Shown: positions 25,936-36,632, counted from the first letter of the stretch. The stretch is 64,000 bases of DNA from Bradyrhizobium oligotrophicum S58 (GCF_000344805.1 NC_020453.1:6977001-7041000), one strand, 5' to 3'. A program made the numbers and translations. Notes: generated by a model from the sequence alone, not told the origin.

Positions 25936-26801
25936 GCGACCTTCCCCAACAGCCGCGCCGCGACCTCGCGGGTGACGCGCGAACGGTCCTCGTGAGTCTT
26001 GAGCAGGCACATCAGGGTGTCATGCACGACCTCCGGCTGGTCCTTGAGGTCTCTCACATCGAGCCCGACCAGTGCCGCCGCCCAGTCGAGCGTCTCGGCG
26101 ACGCCGGGCAGCTTGCGCAGTTCCTCCTTGCGCAGGCCTTCGACCAGGCGCGCGATCTGCAGAGCGAGCGTGGCCGAGGCGCCATCGACCCGTGCAAGGA
26201 TGATGCGGGCCTCGCGGTCGACGTCGGGATAGTCGACGTAGTGATAGAGGCAGCGCCGCCGCAGCGCGTCGGACAATTCGCGCGTGCCGTTGGAGGTCAG
26301 CACCACATGCGGGATGCTGGTCGCATGGATGGTGCCGAGCTCGGGGATCGAGACCTGGAAGTCGGACAACAGTTCCAGCAGGAACGCTTCGAACTCGTCG
26401 TCGGCGCGGTCGATCTCGTCGATCAGCAGCACCGGCGGCGCGGCGCGGCGGATCGCCGCCAGCAGCGGCCGCTCCAGCAGGTATTTTTCCGAGAAGATCT
26501 GATCTTCGATGGCATCTGCGTGGCCGCGATGGGCCTCGATCGCCAGCAGCTGGCGCTGGTAGTTCCACTCATAGAGCGCGGCGCTCTGGTCGAGCCCCTC
26601 ATAGCATTGCAGCCGGATCAGCTCGGTGCCGTGCACGCAGGCGAGCGCCTTGGCCACCTCGGTCTTGCCGACACCGGCCTCGCCTTCGAGCAGCAGCGGC
26701 CGCTTGAGCAGCTGCATCAGGGCAACCGCAGTCGAAAGCTCGCCGTCGGCGATGTAGCCGCAGGCGGCGAGGGATTGAGCGATGTCGTCGCGGGTTTTCA
26801 T
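25932..26801 (-). CDS. coxD: CoxD, MoxR-type AAA+ ATPase for Cu-Mo centre assembly
   Basis: The 289-residue protein carries Walker A (LLEGEAGVGKTEVA), Walker B (VLLIDEIDRAD) and a sensor-1-like VVLTSNGTRELSDALRRRC. CoxD of Afipia carboxidovorans drives insertion of sulfur and copper into CO dehydrogenase. The start at 26801 is chosen because the 27 upstream in-frame codons are translated repeat ([12 protein letters not shown]). A 259-base repeat-filled gap separates it from coxL. Confidence 0.9.
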   Translation of the reverse strand: MKTRDDIAQSLAACGYIADGELSTAVALMQLLKRPLLLEGEAGVGKTEVAKALACVHGTELIRLQCYEGLDQSAALYEWNYQRQLLAIEAHRGHADAIEDQIFSEKYLLERPLLAAIRRAAPPVLLIDEIDRADDEFEAFLLELLSDFQVSIPELGTIHATSIPHVVLTSNGTRELSDALRRRCLYHYVDYPDVDREARIILARVDGASATLALQIARLVEGLRKEELRKLPGVAETLDWAAALVGLDVRDLKDQPEVVHDTLMCLLKTHEDRSRVTREVAARLLGKVA

Positions 26802-26832
26802 GTCGAGATCAACTGCTGCGTCATCGGAGATG

Positions 26833-26935
26833 AACTCCCCTCCCCCTTGCGGGGAGGGGTTGGGGTGGGGGGTTCCACGCACACTGCCCGTGGGGTGCCC
26901 CTCTCCCTAACCCTCTCCCACAAGGGGGGAGGGAA
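26833..26935. repeat. CCCCTCCCCCTTGCGGGGAGGGG repeat, between coxL and coxD
   Basis: Hairpin CCCCTCCCCCTTGCGGGGAGGGG, then GTTGGGGTGGGGGGTTCC. The second arm near 26895-26930 is CCCCTCTCCCTAACCCTCTCCC followed by ACAAGGGGGGAGGG. This G/C-rich family recurs at 30036, 32814, 38901 and 41896. Confidence 0.85.
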
Positions 26936-26972
26936 CGCACGGCCTATGCCGTTATGTATTCAGCTCCCTCGG

Positions 26973-27041
26973 CGTCATTGCGAGCGTAGATCGTGGGCGG
27001 GACTCTGGATTGCTTCGTCGCTTCGCTCCTCGCAATGACGG
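26973..27041. repeat. CGTCATTGCGAG palindrome, copy 1
   Basis: The ends CGTCATTGCGAGCG and CGCTCCTCGCAATGACG are inverted around ACTCTGGATTGCTTCGTCGC. It sits in the 259-base gap between coxL and coxD, immediately after the coxL stop, and may serve as a terminator. Other copies are at 35901, 36901 and 42130. Confidence 0.85.
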
Positions 27042-27060
27042 TTGTGCTGTTGGATCGAGC

Positions 27061-29477
<2,417 letters not shown>

Positions 29478-29481
<4 letters not shown>

Positions 29482-29978
29482 TCCGCAGCCTCCTGGAATT
29501 CAACGCCGTTGATCTTGGCGGCGGCGTATTGGATCGCCTTGACGATGTTCTGATAGCCGGTGCAGCGGCAGATGTTGCCGGAGATGCCGGCGCGGATCTC
29601 GGCTTCCGTCGGCGACGGATTCTCCTGCAGCAGCCGATGCGCGCGCAGAATCATGCCGGGCGTGCAGAAGCCGCATTGCAGGCCGTGCATCATGCGAAAG
29701 CCTTCCTGCAGCGGCGACAAGGTGCCGTCGGCATTGGCCATGCCCTCGATCGTGGTGATCTCGGCGCCGTTGGCCTGCACCGCCAGCATGGTGCAGCTCT
29801 TCACGCTCATGCCGTCGATATCGATGGTGCAGGCGCCGCAATGGCTGGTCTCGCAGCCGATATGGGTGCCGGTGAGCTGCGCCTGCTCGCGCAGGAAGTG
29901 AACCAGCAAGGTGCGCGGCTCCGCGAGGCCCTCGACCTCGCTGCCGTTCACTTTCATCGTGACGTGGGTTTTGGGCAT
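29478..29978 (-). CDS. coxS: CO dehydrogenase small subunit, two [2Fe-2S]
   Basis: The 166-residue subunit, the same length as in Afipia, carries electrons from the Mo site to FAD. The plant-type cluster uses Cys42, 47, 50 and 62 ([20 protein letters not shown], then SC). The second, helical cluster uses Cys102, 105, 137 and 139 (QCGFC and ICRCTG). These numbers match the reference exactly. GGAG lies 7 bases before the ATG. It lies about 220 bases downstream of coxM, across a repeat. Confidence 0.97.
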
Positions 29979-30035
29979 TTGGTGCTCCGTCGAAAACTGC
30001 TGTTTGGGCCCGGCTAATGCCGCGGTGTCAGTGCG

Positions 30036-30138
30036 CTCCCCTCCCCCTTGCGGGGAGGGGTTGGGGGTGGGGGTCCACAGCGGCAGTGTCGCTTGGGGCT
30101 ACCCCCCTCCCCGACCCTCCCCCACAAGGGGGGAGGGA
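30036..30138. repeat. CCCCTCCCCCTTGCGGGGAGGGG repeat, between coxM and coxS
   Basis: It has the same arms as at 26833: CTCCCCTCCCCCTTGCGGGG, GTTGGGGGTGGGGG, then CCCCCTCCCCGACCCTCCC with ACAAGGGGGGAGGGAG. It sits in the M-S gap of the cox operon. Confidence 0.85.
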
Positions 30139-30202
30139 GATGAGAGAGCTTGCCGAGTGTCGAGGTGCACCGCCTAAACCGCGACGGCATCGCCACGCTC
30201 TG

Positions 30203-31066
30203 CTACTTGGCGCGGCTTGCCGCGCGCTGCAGGGCGCGCATCACCATGATGCCACCGACATGCTTGCGGTATTCGGCCGGGCCGCGCGCGTCGGACGCGG
30301 GTTGCATGATGTCCCGCGCGGCGCTCGCGGCGGCCTTCAGCGCGGCATCGTCGAGTGCCGTGCCGATCACCGCCTTGGCCGCGTCGGTCGCCAATAGCGG
30401 CGTCTCGTGCAGATTGGTGAGCGCGATCATGCACGTCGCGACCTTGCCGCCGGCCATCGTCAGCACGACGGCGGCTGCGGCCGTCGCATAATCGCCGACC
30501 TTGCGCTTCAGCTTCTCATAGGCGTAGCCGTGACCTGCGGGCGGAACGGGCACGCTGACCTCGGTCAGGATCTCGCCGGGCTCCAGCGCGGTGAAATAGG
30601 CGCCCTGGTAGAACTCGCGGGCGGCGATCTCGCGGGCGCCGTTCGGCCCTTCCAGACGGTAGCTTGCATCCAGCGCCAGCATCAGCGCCGGCATGTCGTT
30701 GCCGGGATCACCATTGGCGACGTTGCCGCCGAGCGTGCCGCGGTAGCGTACCTGCGGATCGGCGATCACCAGCGCGGTCTCGTGCAGGATCGGCAGGCTG
30801 CTTCCGATGTCGGCGGACGCCAGCAATTCGGCCTGGGTGGTCATTGCGCCGATCAAGATGCGGTCGCCGTCGCGGCGGATACCTTTCAGGCCGGCGATGC
30901 CGTGCAGGTCGACCAGATGCGCAGGGGTCGCCAGCCGCAATTTCATCATCGGCAGCAGGCTGTGACCGCCGGCGAGCGGGCGCGCCTCGTCGCCGAGATC
31001 AGCCAGCAGCTTGATGGCGTCGGTGACGCTCGCGGGCCGGTGATAGTCGAACGGGCCAGGAATCAT
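30203..31066 (-). CDS. coxM: CO dehydrogenase medium subunit, FAD-binding
   Basis: The 287-residue subunit (288 in Afipia) binds FAD and passes electrons to quinone. The FAD motifs are AGGHSLLPMMKLRLA at 32-46 and TLGGNVANGDPGNDMPA around 111-127. GGAGGGG lies 8-9 bases before the ATG, a very strong site. It is the first gene of the structural coxMSL set. Its 350-base upstream gap to coxC contains the LytTR-like repeats and an inverted repeat. Confidence 0.97.
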   Translation of the reverse strand: MIPGPFDYHRPASVTDAIKLLADLGDEARPLAGGHSLLPMMKLRLATPAHLVDLHGIAGLKGIRRDGDRILIGAMTTQAELLASADIGSSLPILHETALVIADPQVRYRGTLGGNVANGDPGNDMPALMLALDASYRLEGPNGAREIAAREFYQGAYFTALEPGEILTEVSVPVPPAGHGYAYEKLKRKVGDYATAAAAVVLTMAGGKVATCMIALTNLHETPLLATDAAKAVIGTALDDAALKAAASAARDIMQPASDARGPAEYRKHVGGIMVMRALQRAASRAK

Positions 31067-31124
31067 CGTGTTTCCCCTCCTGTGCTGGCATGCCTTGTCG
31101 GCTTGGCTTGGTTGCGCTGATGCG

Positions 31125-31164
31125 GCCGACGTTCATGCTGCAAGAGCGAGATGTGAACGTCGGC
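31125..31164. promoter_or_regulatory. 11-bp inverted repeat in the coxM leader
   Basis: GCCGACGTTCA at 31125-31135 and TGAACGTCGGC at 31154-31164 are perfect reverse complements separated by 18 bases. The site lies 59-98 bases upstream of the coxM start. It could be an operator or the stem of a leader hairpin. The repeat is seen, the role inferred. Confidence 0.5.
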
Positions 31165-31243
31165 GATGATCGCTGCTGGCGTGGAGGGTCGATCGTGACA
31201 GCCGGCTGCGCAACGAGGCCGGCACGGACAACCGTGAAATCAC

Positions 31244-31273
31244 ACGAACTGCCGGAGAACGCGCACGAACTGC
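31244..31273 (-). promoter_or_regulatory. LytTR-type direct repeats upstream of coxMSL
   Basis: On the minus strand GCAGTTCGT occurs twice, at 31273-31265 and 31252-31244, with exactly 12 bases between. The known LytTR consensus is (T/A)(A/C)(C/A)GTTN(A/G)T, two copies 12-13 bases apart; each repeat matches at 8 of 9 positions. The pair lies 178-207 bases before coxM and just downstream of coxC, whose product has a LytTR domain. CoxC binding is therefore an obvious hypothesis. Confidence 0.6.
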
Positions 31274-31415
31274 GTCAGCCAGGACGCCCCAATCGCGCGC
31301 GTCGAGGCTTGAATGGACGCACATCGCAGAACGGCAGCCACTCGCCGCCCATCGCTGTGCGAGCGTTGCGAGCATCACGGCGCGCGTCGCTGCAGCTGCG
31401 AACTGAAGAAGGGGA

Positions 31416-32627
31416 TCAGGCCTGCCGTCGCACCAGCCCGAGCCGCGCCTTGACCTCGGCGACCTTGGCGCGGCTGACCGGGACGCGCGGCTTCGACGGG
31501 CCGTCGAGCTCGATGATCGCGCCCTCGCCCTCCTTGCCGACGAAGGTCACATGCTCGATCGCGACGATGTGGCTGCGGTGCACGCGGATGAAGCGGCCGG
31601 GATCGAGCTGCGCCTCGGCCTCTGAGATCGACCACGGGCACATCCGCTCGCGGGTGCCGTCGTGAATCCGGGTGTAGTGCGCATCGGCGCGCACGCTGCG
31701 GACGTCGCCGGCGTCGATGAAATGGGTTCCGTTGGCGCCCTCCAGCGGCAGCCGCGCCGCGGTCACCCGCGGCGGCTGGCCGATGCCGCCGAGCGGCGCG
31801 GCAATGACCCGGCTCGGCGCGGCGACCTCGACCACCGGCTCGCTCGCCGTCGCGGCCGGCTCCGGCGCCAATCGCGGCGCAGCCTCGGCAACGGCCTGTA
31901 GCGGCTGCGATTGACGGCGCGGGTCCGGCACCAGCGACAGCAGGAAGCCGGCAGCAATGACGAAGCACAGCACCGCGACCACGATCGCGAGCGCCTGCGG
32001 CGATGCGGCAAGACCGGCTGCGACGTGGTGGTGCCCCTCGCCCGCCGGCACGACATGCATGCCGAGCATCGCCGTGTAATGCATGCCGGACACGGCGATG
32101 CCGAACGCCACTGCGCTGATGGCGAGCCGCAGGCCGTCCTGCCGTGCCAGGAAGATGCGCAGGCCGCCATAGGCGGCCACGATTGCGATGCCGACCGACA
32201 GCGCCACCAGCGCCGGATCATGCGTCAGCCCGAACGAGCCGGACAGGCCATGCATGCCGACATAATGCATGCTGGCGATGCCGGCGCCGAGCAGCAGCGC
32301 CGAAGGAATGACGCGCTGTGGCGAGGGGTCGCCGATGCTGACGAAGAACAGCGAGATGCCGATCACGAGCGCGCAGATCAGGAATGAGATGATGGTCGGC
32401 AGCACGAGGTAGACGGCATCGGCCGGCAGCGGCGCCGCCATCATGCCCACGAAATGCATGGTCCAGATGCCCACGGCCAGAATGCCTGCGGCGCCGGACA
32501 ACAGCACGCGCGCATTCTCTCCCGGCCCGCTGCGGATGCGCGCGGTGAGACTGAAACCGGTATAGCCACCCAGGCTCGCGATCACGACCGAGAGCGCGAC
32601 GAGATAAGGATCGTATCCTTCGATCAT
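31416..32627 (-). CDS. coxC: CoxC, MHYT membrane sensor with LytTR domain
   Basis: The 403-residue protein has an N-terminal seven-helix MHYT domain with three motifs (MHFVGM, MHYVGM, MHYTAM). A Pro/Ala-rich linker (about 265-300) leads to a C-terminal LytTR DNA-binding domain (about 305-400) with VRSVRADAHYTRIHDGT and FIRVHRSHIVAIEHVTFVG. MHYT domains are proposed to bind copper and sense diatomic gases such as CO or O2. It is transcribed in the cox direction, before coxM. A direct membrane-to-DNA regulator of CO oxidation is the likely role. Confidence 0.9.
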   Translation of the reverse strand: MIEGYDPYLVALSVVIASLGGYTGFSLTARIRSGPGENARVLLSGAAGILAVGIWTMHFVGMMAAPLPADAVYLVLPTIISFLICALVIGISLFFVSIGDPSPQRVIPSALLLGAGIASMHYVGMHGLSGSFGLTHDPALVALSVGIAIVAAYGGLRIFLARQDGLRLAISAVAFGIAVSGMHYTAMLGMHVVPAGEGHHHVAAGLAASPQALAIVVAVLCFVIAAGFLLSLVPDPRRQSQPLQAVAEAAPRLAPEPAATASEPVVEVAAPSRVIAAPLGGIGQPPRVTAARLPLEGANGTHFIDAGDVRSVRADAHYTRIHDGTRERMCPWSISEAEAQLDPGRFIRVHRSHIVAIEHVTFVGKEGEGAIIELDGPSKPRVPVSRAKVAEVKARLGLVRRQA

Positions 32628-32672
32628 CCTTGTCGGCCGCCCGTCGCCACGGGCAGGCCTCCTCCCGGGGAG

Positions 32673-32702
32673 ATTCTACAGGGGTGGCGAGGAGATTGAC
32701 AA
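32673..32702 (-). promoter_or_regulatory. Sigma70-like promoter for coxC
   Basis: On the minus strand TTGTCA (32702-32697) and TAGAAT (32678-32673) are 18 bases apart. This gives a start about 38-40 bases before the coxC ATG. The -10 matches at 5 of 6. No mapping exists here. Confidence 0.5.
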
Positions 32703-32813
32703 CACAAGGCGGGGAGCGTGAGGCGGCGTGCTGTCGCTGGGCGAGCGAGACAGATGTGCGACGACGATTGCGTGGAGCTGTGCTTGGGACAGGAGATCGA
32801 ACCGCGACGGCGG

Positions 32814-33004
32814 TGAACTCCCCTCCCCCTTGCGGGGAGGGGTCGGGAGCAGGGGTCCGCGAGTCCCGCTCTTGGCTGTGAGCTCAGCAACTCTCGATCA
32901 TCGATCTCCGTGAAAACCCGAACACGGCGACAGTGCCTCTCATAGAATTCAGCGCCCGGAGACCCCCGCCCCCAACCCCTCCCCGCAAGGGGGAGGGGAG
33001 CTCA
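32814..33004. repeat. CCCCTCCCCCTTGCGGGGAGGGG repeat, two arms
   Basis: One arm GAACTCCCCTCCCCCTTGCG with GGGAGGGGTCGGGAGCAGGG lies at 32814-32855. The other, reading GGAGACCCCCGCCCCCAACC into CCTCCCCGCAAGGGGGAGGGG, lies at 32959-33001. The 100 bases between include no gene. It occupies most of the space between coxC and ribH2. Confidence 0.8.
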
Positions 33005-33087
33005 CTGCCCGTGCCGCAAGATGCAGAATCCCAACGTCTCAGCGGCATGCGTGTGGCTGGCCTCGCCAGCCACACGCCCTGACCCGC

Positions 33088-33696
33088 TCAGATGATCCCC
33101 GCCGCCACCTGGCCGCGAAGCCGCTCCAGGCTGAGCAGCGTGTTGGCGCAGGCCTCCGCCACCTCGACACCCTTGGTCGCGAAATGCTTGCGGAAGAAAT
33201 CGTAGTGCGCCTGCGTCTCGTGGAATTGCTGCGGCGTCAGCACTGCGGAGAACACCGGCACCTCGGTGCGCAGTTGCACGTCCATCAGCGCCTTGATCAC
33301 GGTGTCGGAGACGAACTCGTGGCGGTAGATGCCGCCGTCGACGACGAGCCCGGCCGCGACGATCGCGGTGTAGCGCCGCGTCTTGGCGAGCAGCTGCGCA
33401 TGCAGCGGGATCTCGAACGAGCCCGGCACCTCGAAGATGTCGACGCGGTCACGCGGGATGTGGCGCACCTCGATCTCGTCGAGAAAGGCGATGCGGCATT
33501 CGGCGACGACGTCGCGATGCCAGGCCGATTGCACGAAGGCGATGCGCTGCGGCTTGCTGAAGCGCGGGTGCGACGGCGCCGGCGGTGACTCGTCGGGCGG
33601 ACTGGCAACGGTGAGCGCGTCCGGCGGTGAGCCGCCGGCTGCGGTGGTGTCGATGGTAGCGGTGTCGATGGAAGTGTCTTGCAACATCTGATTCAT
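33088..33696 (-). CDS. ribH2: 6,7-dimethyl-8-ribityllumazine synthase, RibH2 type
   Basis: The 202-residue enzyme condenses the penultimate riboflavin precursor. The catalytic core starts near residue 50 (FVQSAWHRDVVAECRIAFLDE) with VPGSFEIPLHAQLLA, GLVVDGGIYRHEFVSDTVI and a C-terminal EACANTLLSLERL. It is the type II enzyme known from Brucella and Rhizobiales. An N-terminal Thr/Ala/Pro-rich extension of about 48 residues is unusual, but GAGGA 8 bases before the ATG supports this start. An FMN riboswitch lies upstream. Confidence 0.9.
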   Translation of the reverse strand: MNQMLQDTSIDTATIDTTAAGGSPPDALTVASPPDESPPAPSHPRFSKPQRIAFVQSAWHRDVVAECRIAFLDEIEVRHIPRDRVDIFEVPGSFEIPLHAQLLAKTRRYTAIVAAGLVVDGGIYRHEFVSDTVIKALMDVQLRTEVPVFSAVLTPQQFHETQAHYDFFRKHFATKGVEVAEACANTLLSLERLRGQVAAGII

Positions 33697-33776
33697 GGTT
33701 GTCCTCGTAAGACGCCAGAATCAGGGCACACGGAACGACGACGCCCCCACGCTGAATTGCGCGGGGTGCCGGGACC

Positions 33777-33966
33777 CGTTCTCTTTCATCCGGACTGTGA
33801 CCGTCGGCTTCGGAGTCGCACCGAATCTGCTGACCCTTCTCCATTTGGTGCGATCCGGGGAACAGGATTCCCCGAATCGCGCCCCAGAGAGAAGGCGCTC
33901 GCGGGCTCGCGCCTCGACAGAGAACGCTTACCGCCGGTGGGGAATTTCGCCCCGCCCTGAGAACAT
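33777..33966 (-). promoter_or_regulatory. FMN riboswitch (RFN element) upstream of ribH2
   Basis: On the minus strand the aptamer core blocks are in order: TTCTCAGGGCGGGGCGAAAT, TCCCCACCGGCGGTAAGC, an AGCCCGCGAGCGCC hairpin, GGTCAGCAGATTCGGTGCGA, CTCCGAAGCCGACGGTCACAG and TCCGGATGAAAGAGAAC. These match the RFN consensus. A peripheral stem replaces the variable region at about 33840-33890. It ends about 80 bases before the ribH2 ATG. FMN binding should repress translation or cause termination. Confidence 0.95.
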
Positions 33967-34367
33967 GAGCCACCCGGATGGACGGCCCAAACCAACTATG
34001 CAGGGGGTCCGTGCCCCGGACAAGGGCTGACACCCGCACGGCGCGAGGGGCGGCCATGCCGTCCCGGAGCCCGCCCCTGCCTGCTTGCGGGCCTCCGGAG
34101 GGTCGAGCGGCGCTGCGGCGGCCAGTCCGATTCCGTTTTGTTCTCTTTTGGCCATGATTCCACAGTCCGGACAGGAGTTGTGGACGAAACGGTGTTTGGC
34201 TGTGGACGGACTCGCCCCCCCGTTGCGCGGATTCCGCAAATCACATCACTTTGTCCGCGCACGCCCGGACAACTCCGAGCCTGCAAGCCGGGTTCGAAGC
34301 GCCAGAGGGCGCGGGCCGGGTCGCCGCGTAAGTACCAACGAGATCAAGAAGACGAGGTCGAGACGGC
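33967..34367. other. Intergenic between the FMN riboswitch and the YbjN gene
   Basis: About 400 bases hold GC-rich sequence with several short inverted runs but no convincing gene, tRNA or listed repeat family. The ribH2 and YbjN promoters should both lie here. Confidence 0.4.
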
Positions 34368-34868
34368 ATGTCCCTGCTCGAAAGCACTATCGATTCCGGA
34401 GATCATCCCTTGAGCGTGGTCGAGAACATCGCCTCCGACAACAATTGGATGTTCGAGCGCTCCGGCGACGACGAGATCACGATCGCCTCCAAGGGGCAAT
34501 GGACCGACTATCAGATCTCCTTCACCTGGATGGCGGAGATCGAGGCGCTGCATCTGGCCTGCGCCTTCGACATGAAGATTCCGGAAGCGCGCCGCGCCGA
34601 GGTGCAGCGGCTGATCGCGGCCATCAACGAGCAGTTGTGGCTCGGCCATTTCGACATCTGGACCCATACCGGCATGGTGATGCACCGCCAGGCGCTGGTG
34701 CTGCCGGGCGGCATCACCGCCTCCGGTCCGCAATGCGAGAGCATGCTGGCCGGCGCCATCCACGCCTGCGAGCGCTATTTCCCGGCGTTCCAATTCGTCG
34801 TCTGGGCCGGCAAGTCGACCCAGGAGGCGATGGCGGCCGCGCTGTTCGATACGGAAGGCGAGGCGTAA
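34368..34868 (+). CDS. YbjN domain protein
   Basis: The 166-residue soluble protein matches the YbjN (DUF1790-like) pattern, a type III secretion chaperone-like alpha/beta fold: SVVENIASDNNWMFERSGDDE, FTWMAEIEALHLACAFDMKIP and GHFDIWTHTGMVMHRQALVL. GAGGT lies 10 bases upstream of the ATG. The function of this family is unclear; in rhizobia it is a stand-alone, conserved gene upstream of proC, as here. Confidence 0.85.
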   Translation: MSLLESTIDSGDHPLSVVENIASDNNWMFERSGDDEITIASKGQWTDYQISFTWMAEIEALHLACAFDMKIPEARRAEVQRLIAAINEQLWLGHFDIWTHTGMVMHRQALVLPGGITASGPQCESMLAGAIHACERYFPAFQFVVWAGKSTQEAMAAALFDTEGEA

Positions 34869-34892
34869 GGCGGCGGCGCTTCCCCATCCCTG

Positions 34893-35045
34893 GTGTCGTC
34901 CCTGCGACGCAGGGACCCCTGCGCGAGCGCCTTTGGCGCTCGTCGCAAGCCGCGTGATGCCGGTGTGGCGCGCGATGCTTGTCGCCCTGCCCTCGCTCCA
35001 CTAGAACCGCCGGTGGTTATGGGTCCCTGCGTTCCGCAGGGACGA
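34893..35045. repeat. GTCGTCCCTGCG-type inverted repeat
   Basis: The ends GTCGTCCCTGCGACGCAGGGAC and GTCCCTGCGTTCCGCAGGGACGAC are inverted and each forms its own hairpin. The middle holds GCCGCGTGATGCCGG and CGGTGGTTATGGGTCC. Only one copy is in the window. It fills the space between the YbjN gene and proC. Confidence 0.75.
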
Positions 35046-35055
35046 CAGCTTTGTT

Positions 35056-35886
35056 GTGGTGACAGCAGTGAGCAACAATCCCTTTCAACACCTCACCGGC
35101 ACCCTCGTCCTCGCCGGCGCCGGCAAGATGGGCGGGGCGATGCTGACAGGCTGGCTGGCCGGCGGGCTCGATCCCGCGCGCGTCGTCGTGATCGAGCCGA
35201 TGCCGTCGGCCGAGATCACCGCCCTCGCTGCGAACGGCATCCGCCTCAACCCGTCCGACGCTGCACCGGCCGAGGTCGTCGTCGTCGCCGTCAAGCCGCA
35301 GATGTTCCGCGCGGCCGGGCCGGCGCTGAAGCCATGGGTGAGCGAGTCCACGCTGGTGCTGTCGATCATGGCCGGCACGCCCATCATGGCCCTGCAGGAG
35401 GTGGTGGGCGGCGCGGTGGCGCGCGCGATGCCGAATACGCCTGCCGCGATCGGCCGCGGCATCACGGTGGCGGTGCCCGCCGGCAATGTCAGCGCCGCGC
35501 AGCGGGCACTGACGGATGCGCTGCTGCTCGCCACCGGCGCAGTCGAGTGGGTCGACGACGAGGCGCTGATGGATGCGGTGACCGCAGTCTCCGGCTCTGG
35601 TCCGGCCTATGTGTTCCTGCTTGCCGAGGAACTCGCCCGCGCCGGCGTGGCCGCTGGCCTGCCCGAGGCGTTGGCGACGCGGCTCGCGCGCGACACCGTG
35701 TCGGGCGCCGGCGAGTTGCTGCATCGCTCGGAGCTGTCCTCCGCAACCCTGCGCCAGAACGTCACCTCCCCCGGCGGCACCACCGCCGCAGCGCTGGCGG
35801 TGCTGATGGGCGCGGACGGTTTTCAGCCGCTGCTGGAGCGGGCGGTTGCGGCGGCCACGGCGAGGTCGAAGGAATTGGCGAAGTAG
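35056..35886 (+). CDS. proC: Pyrroline-5-carboxylate reductase
   Basis: The 276-residue enzyme makes proline from pyrroline-5-carboxylate with NAD(P)H. It has the Rossmann motif LAGAGKMGGAM, the VVAVKPQMF block, the RAMPNTPAAIGRG signature and the C-terminal SPGGTTAAALAVL. Two GTG starts are possible, 35056 and 35068 (VSNNPFQHLTG); the second could be the true one because neither has a clear ribosome-binding site. Confidence 0.93.
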   Translation: MVTAVSNNPFQHLTGTLVLAGAGKMGGAMLTGWLAGGLDPARVVVIEPMPSAEITALAANGIRLNPSDAAPAEVVVVAVKPQMFRAAGPALKPWVSESTLVLSIMAGTPIMALQEVVGGAVARAMPNTPAAIGRGITVAVPAGNVSAAQRALTDALLLATGAVEWVDDEALMDAVTAVSGSGPAYVFLLAEELARAGVAAGLPEALATRLARDTVSGAGELLHRSELSSATLRQNVTSPGGTTAAALAVLMGADGFQPLLERAVAAATARSKELAK

Positions 35887-35900
35887 GGCCCCACTCCATC

Positions 35901-35989
35901 CTCCGTCATTGCGAGCGCAGCGAAGCAATCCAGAGTCGCGTGCGGGACTCTGGATTGCTTCGTCGCTTACGCTCCTCGCAATGACGGAG
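35901..35989. repeat. CGTCATTGCGAG palindrome, copy 2
   Basis: The ends CTCCGTCATTGCGAGCG and CGCTCCTCGCAATGACGGAG are inverted around a GACTCTGGATTGCTTCGTCGC core. It lies exactly between the convergent proC and thioesterase genes, a place where a bidirectional terminator would work. Confidence 0.9.
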
Positions 35990-35996
35990 GCGGCCG

Positions 35997-36392
35997 CTAC
36001 GGCACCGCAAACCGCTTCTTGAACTGCGCGACATTGATCAGGCCGCGGCCGTGGCGGCCGTCGCCGATCTTCGTCGCGCCATGATAGGCCTCGACCACGA
36101 AGCGGATGACGCGGCGCTCGACCTCGATCACCTCGGCCACGGTGCGGATGGTGGCGCCGACCGGCGAGGCCGCGAGATGCCGGACATTGACCTCGGTGCC
36201 GACCGTGACCCAGCCCGGCGGCAGCACCGGATTGATGGCGTCGCCCGACGTCATCTCCATCTCCAGGATCATCATCGGCGTCGCATAGACCATCGGCATA
36301 TGAGGAACAAAGTGCCCGACCGTGCGCTCCGGCGGCACCACCAGCAGCCGCTCGGCGCGCATGCCCGGTTTGATGATCTCACGTGCGTCCAT
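35997..36392 (-). CDS. Hot-dog thioesterase, FlK-like
   Basis: The 131-residue protein has the fluoroacetyl-CoA-thioesterase-like pattern: REIIKPGMRAERLLVVPPERTVGHF, MVYATPMMILEMEMTSGDAINP and VGTEVNVRHLAASPVGATI. The family hydrolyses acyl-CoA. The ATG at 36392 follows GGAG 5 bases upstream; the longer start has no such site. The Glu in LEMEMT and His in VRHLAASP fit the reported catalytic positions. The physiological substrate is unknown. Confidence 0.8.
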   Translation of the reverse strand: MDAREIIKPGMRAERLLVVPPERTVGHFVPHMPMVYATPMMILEMEMTSGDAINPVLPPGWVTVGTEVNVRHLAASPVGATIRTVAEVIEVERRVIRFVVEAYHGATKIGDGRHGRGLINVAQFKKRFAVP

Positions 36393-36424
36393 GATCGCTC
36401 CAAGTATGGCTGCTCCAAGTTCAG

Positions 36425-36582
36425 ACGTCGTCCCGGACAAGCTGCGACGCGCGACAGCGCGGGCGTAGCGCCGATCCGGGACCCATACGCCGCGGCGGTC
36501 GTGATGGGCAAAAGGCCAATGACCGGCCTGCCTCGAACAGCTCCCCTGGGGGTATAGGTCCCGGCGTTCGCCGGGACGACAG
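36425..36582 (+). repeat. GTCGTCCCGGACAAGC repeat, copy 2
   Basis: This copy matches 2241-2417 in order and orientation: GTCGTCCCGGACAAGC, GATCCGGGACCCATACGCCGC, GTCGTGATGGGCAAAAGGCCAA, CTCCCCTGGGGGTATAGGTC, and CCGGGACGACAG at the end. Confidence 0.8.
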
Positions 36583-36632
36583 CGGTGGTTGTCGAGAGCG
36601 ATGTGATGGCCTCGCGTCGCCGGGACGACCAG

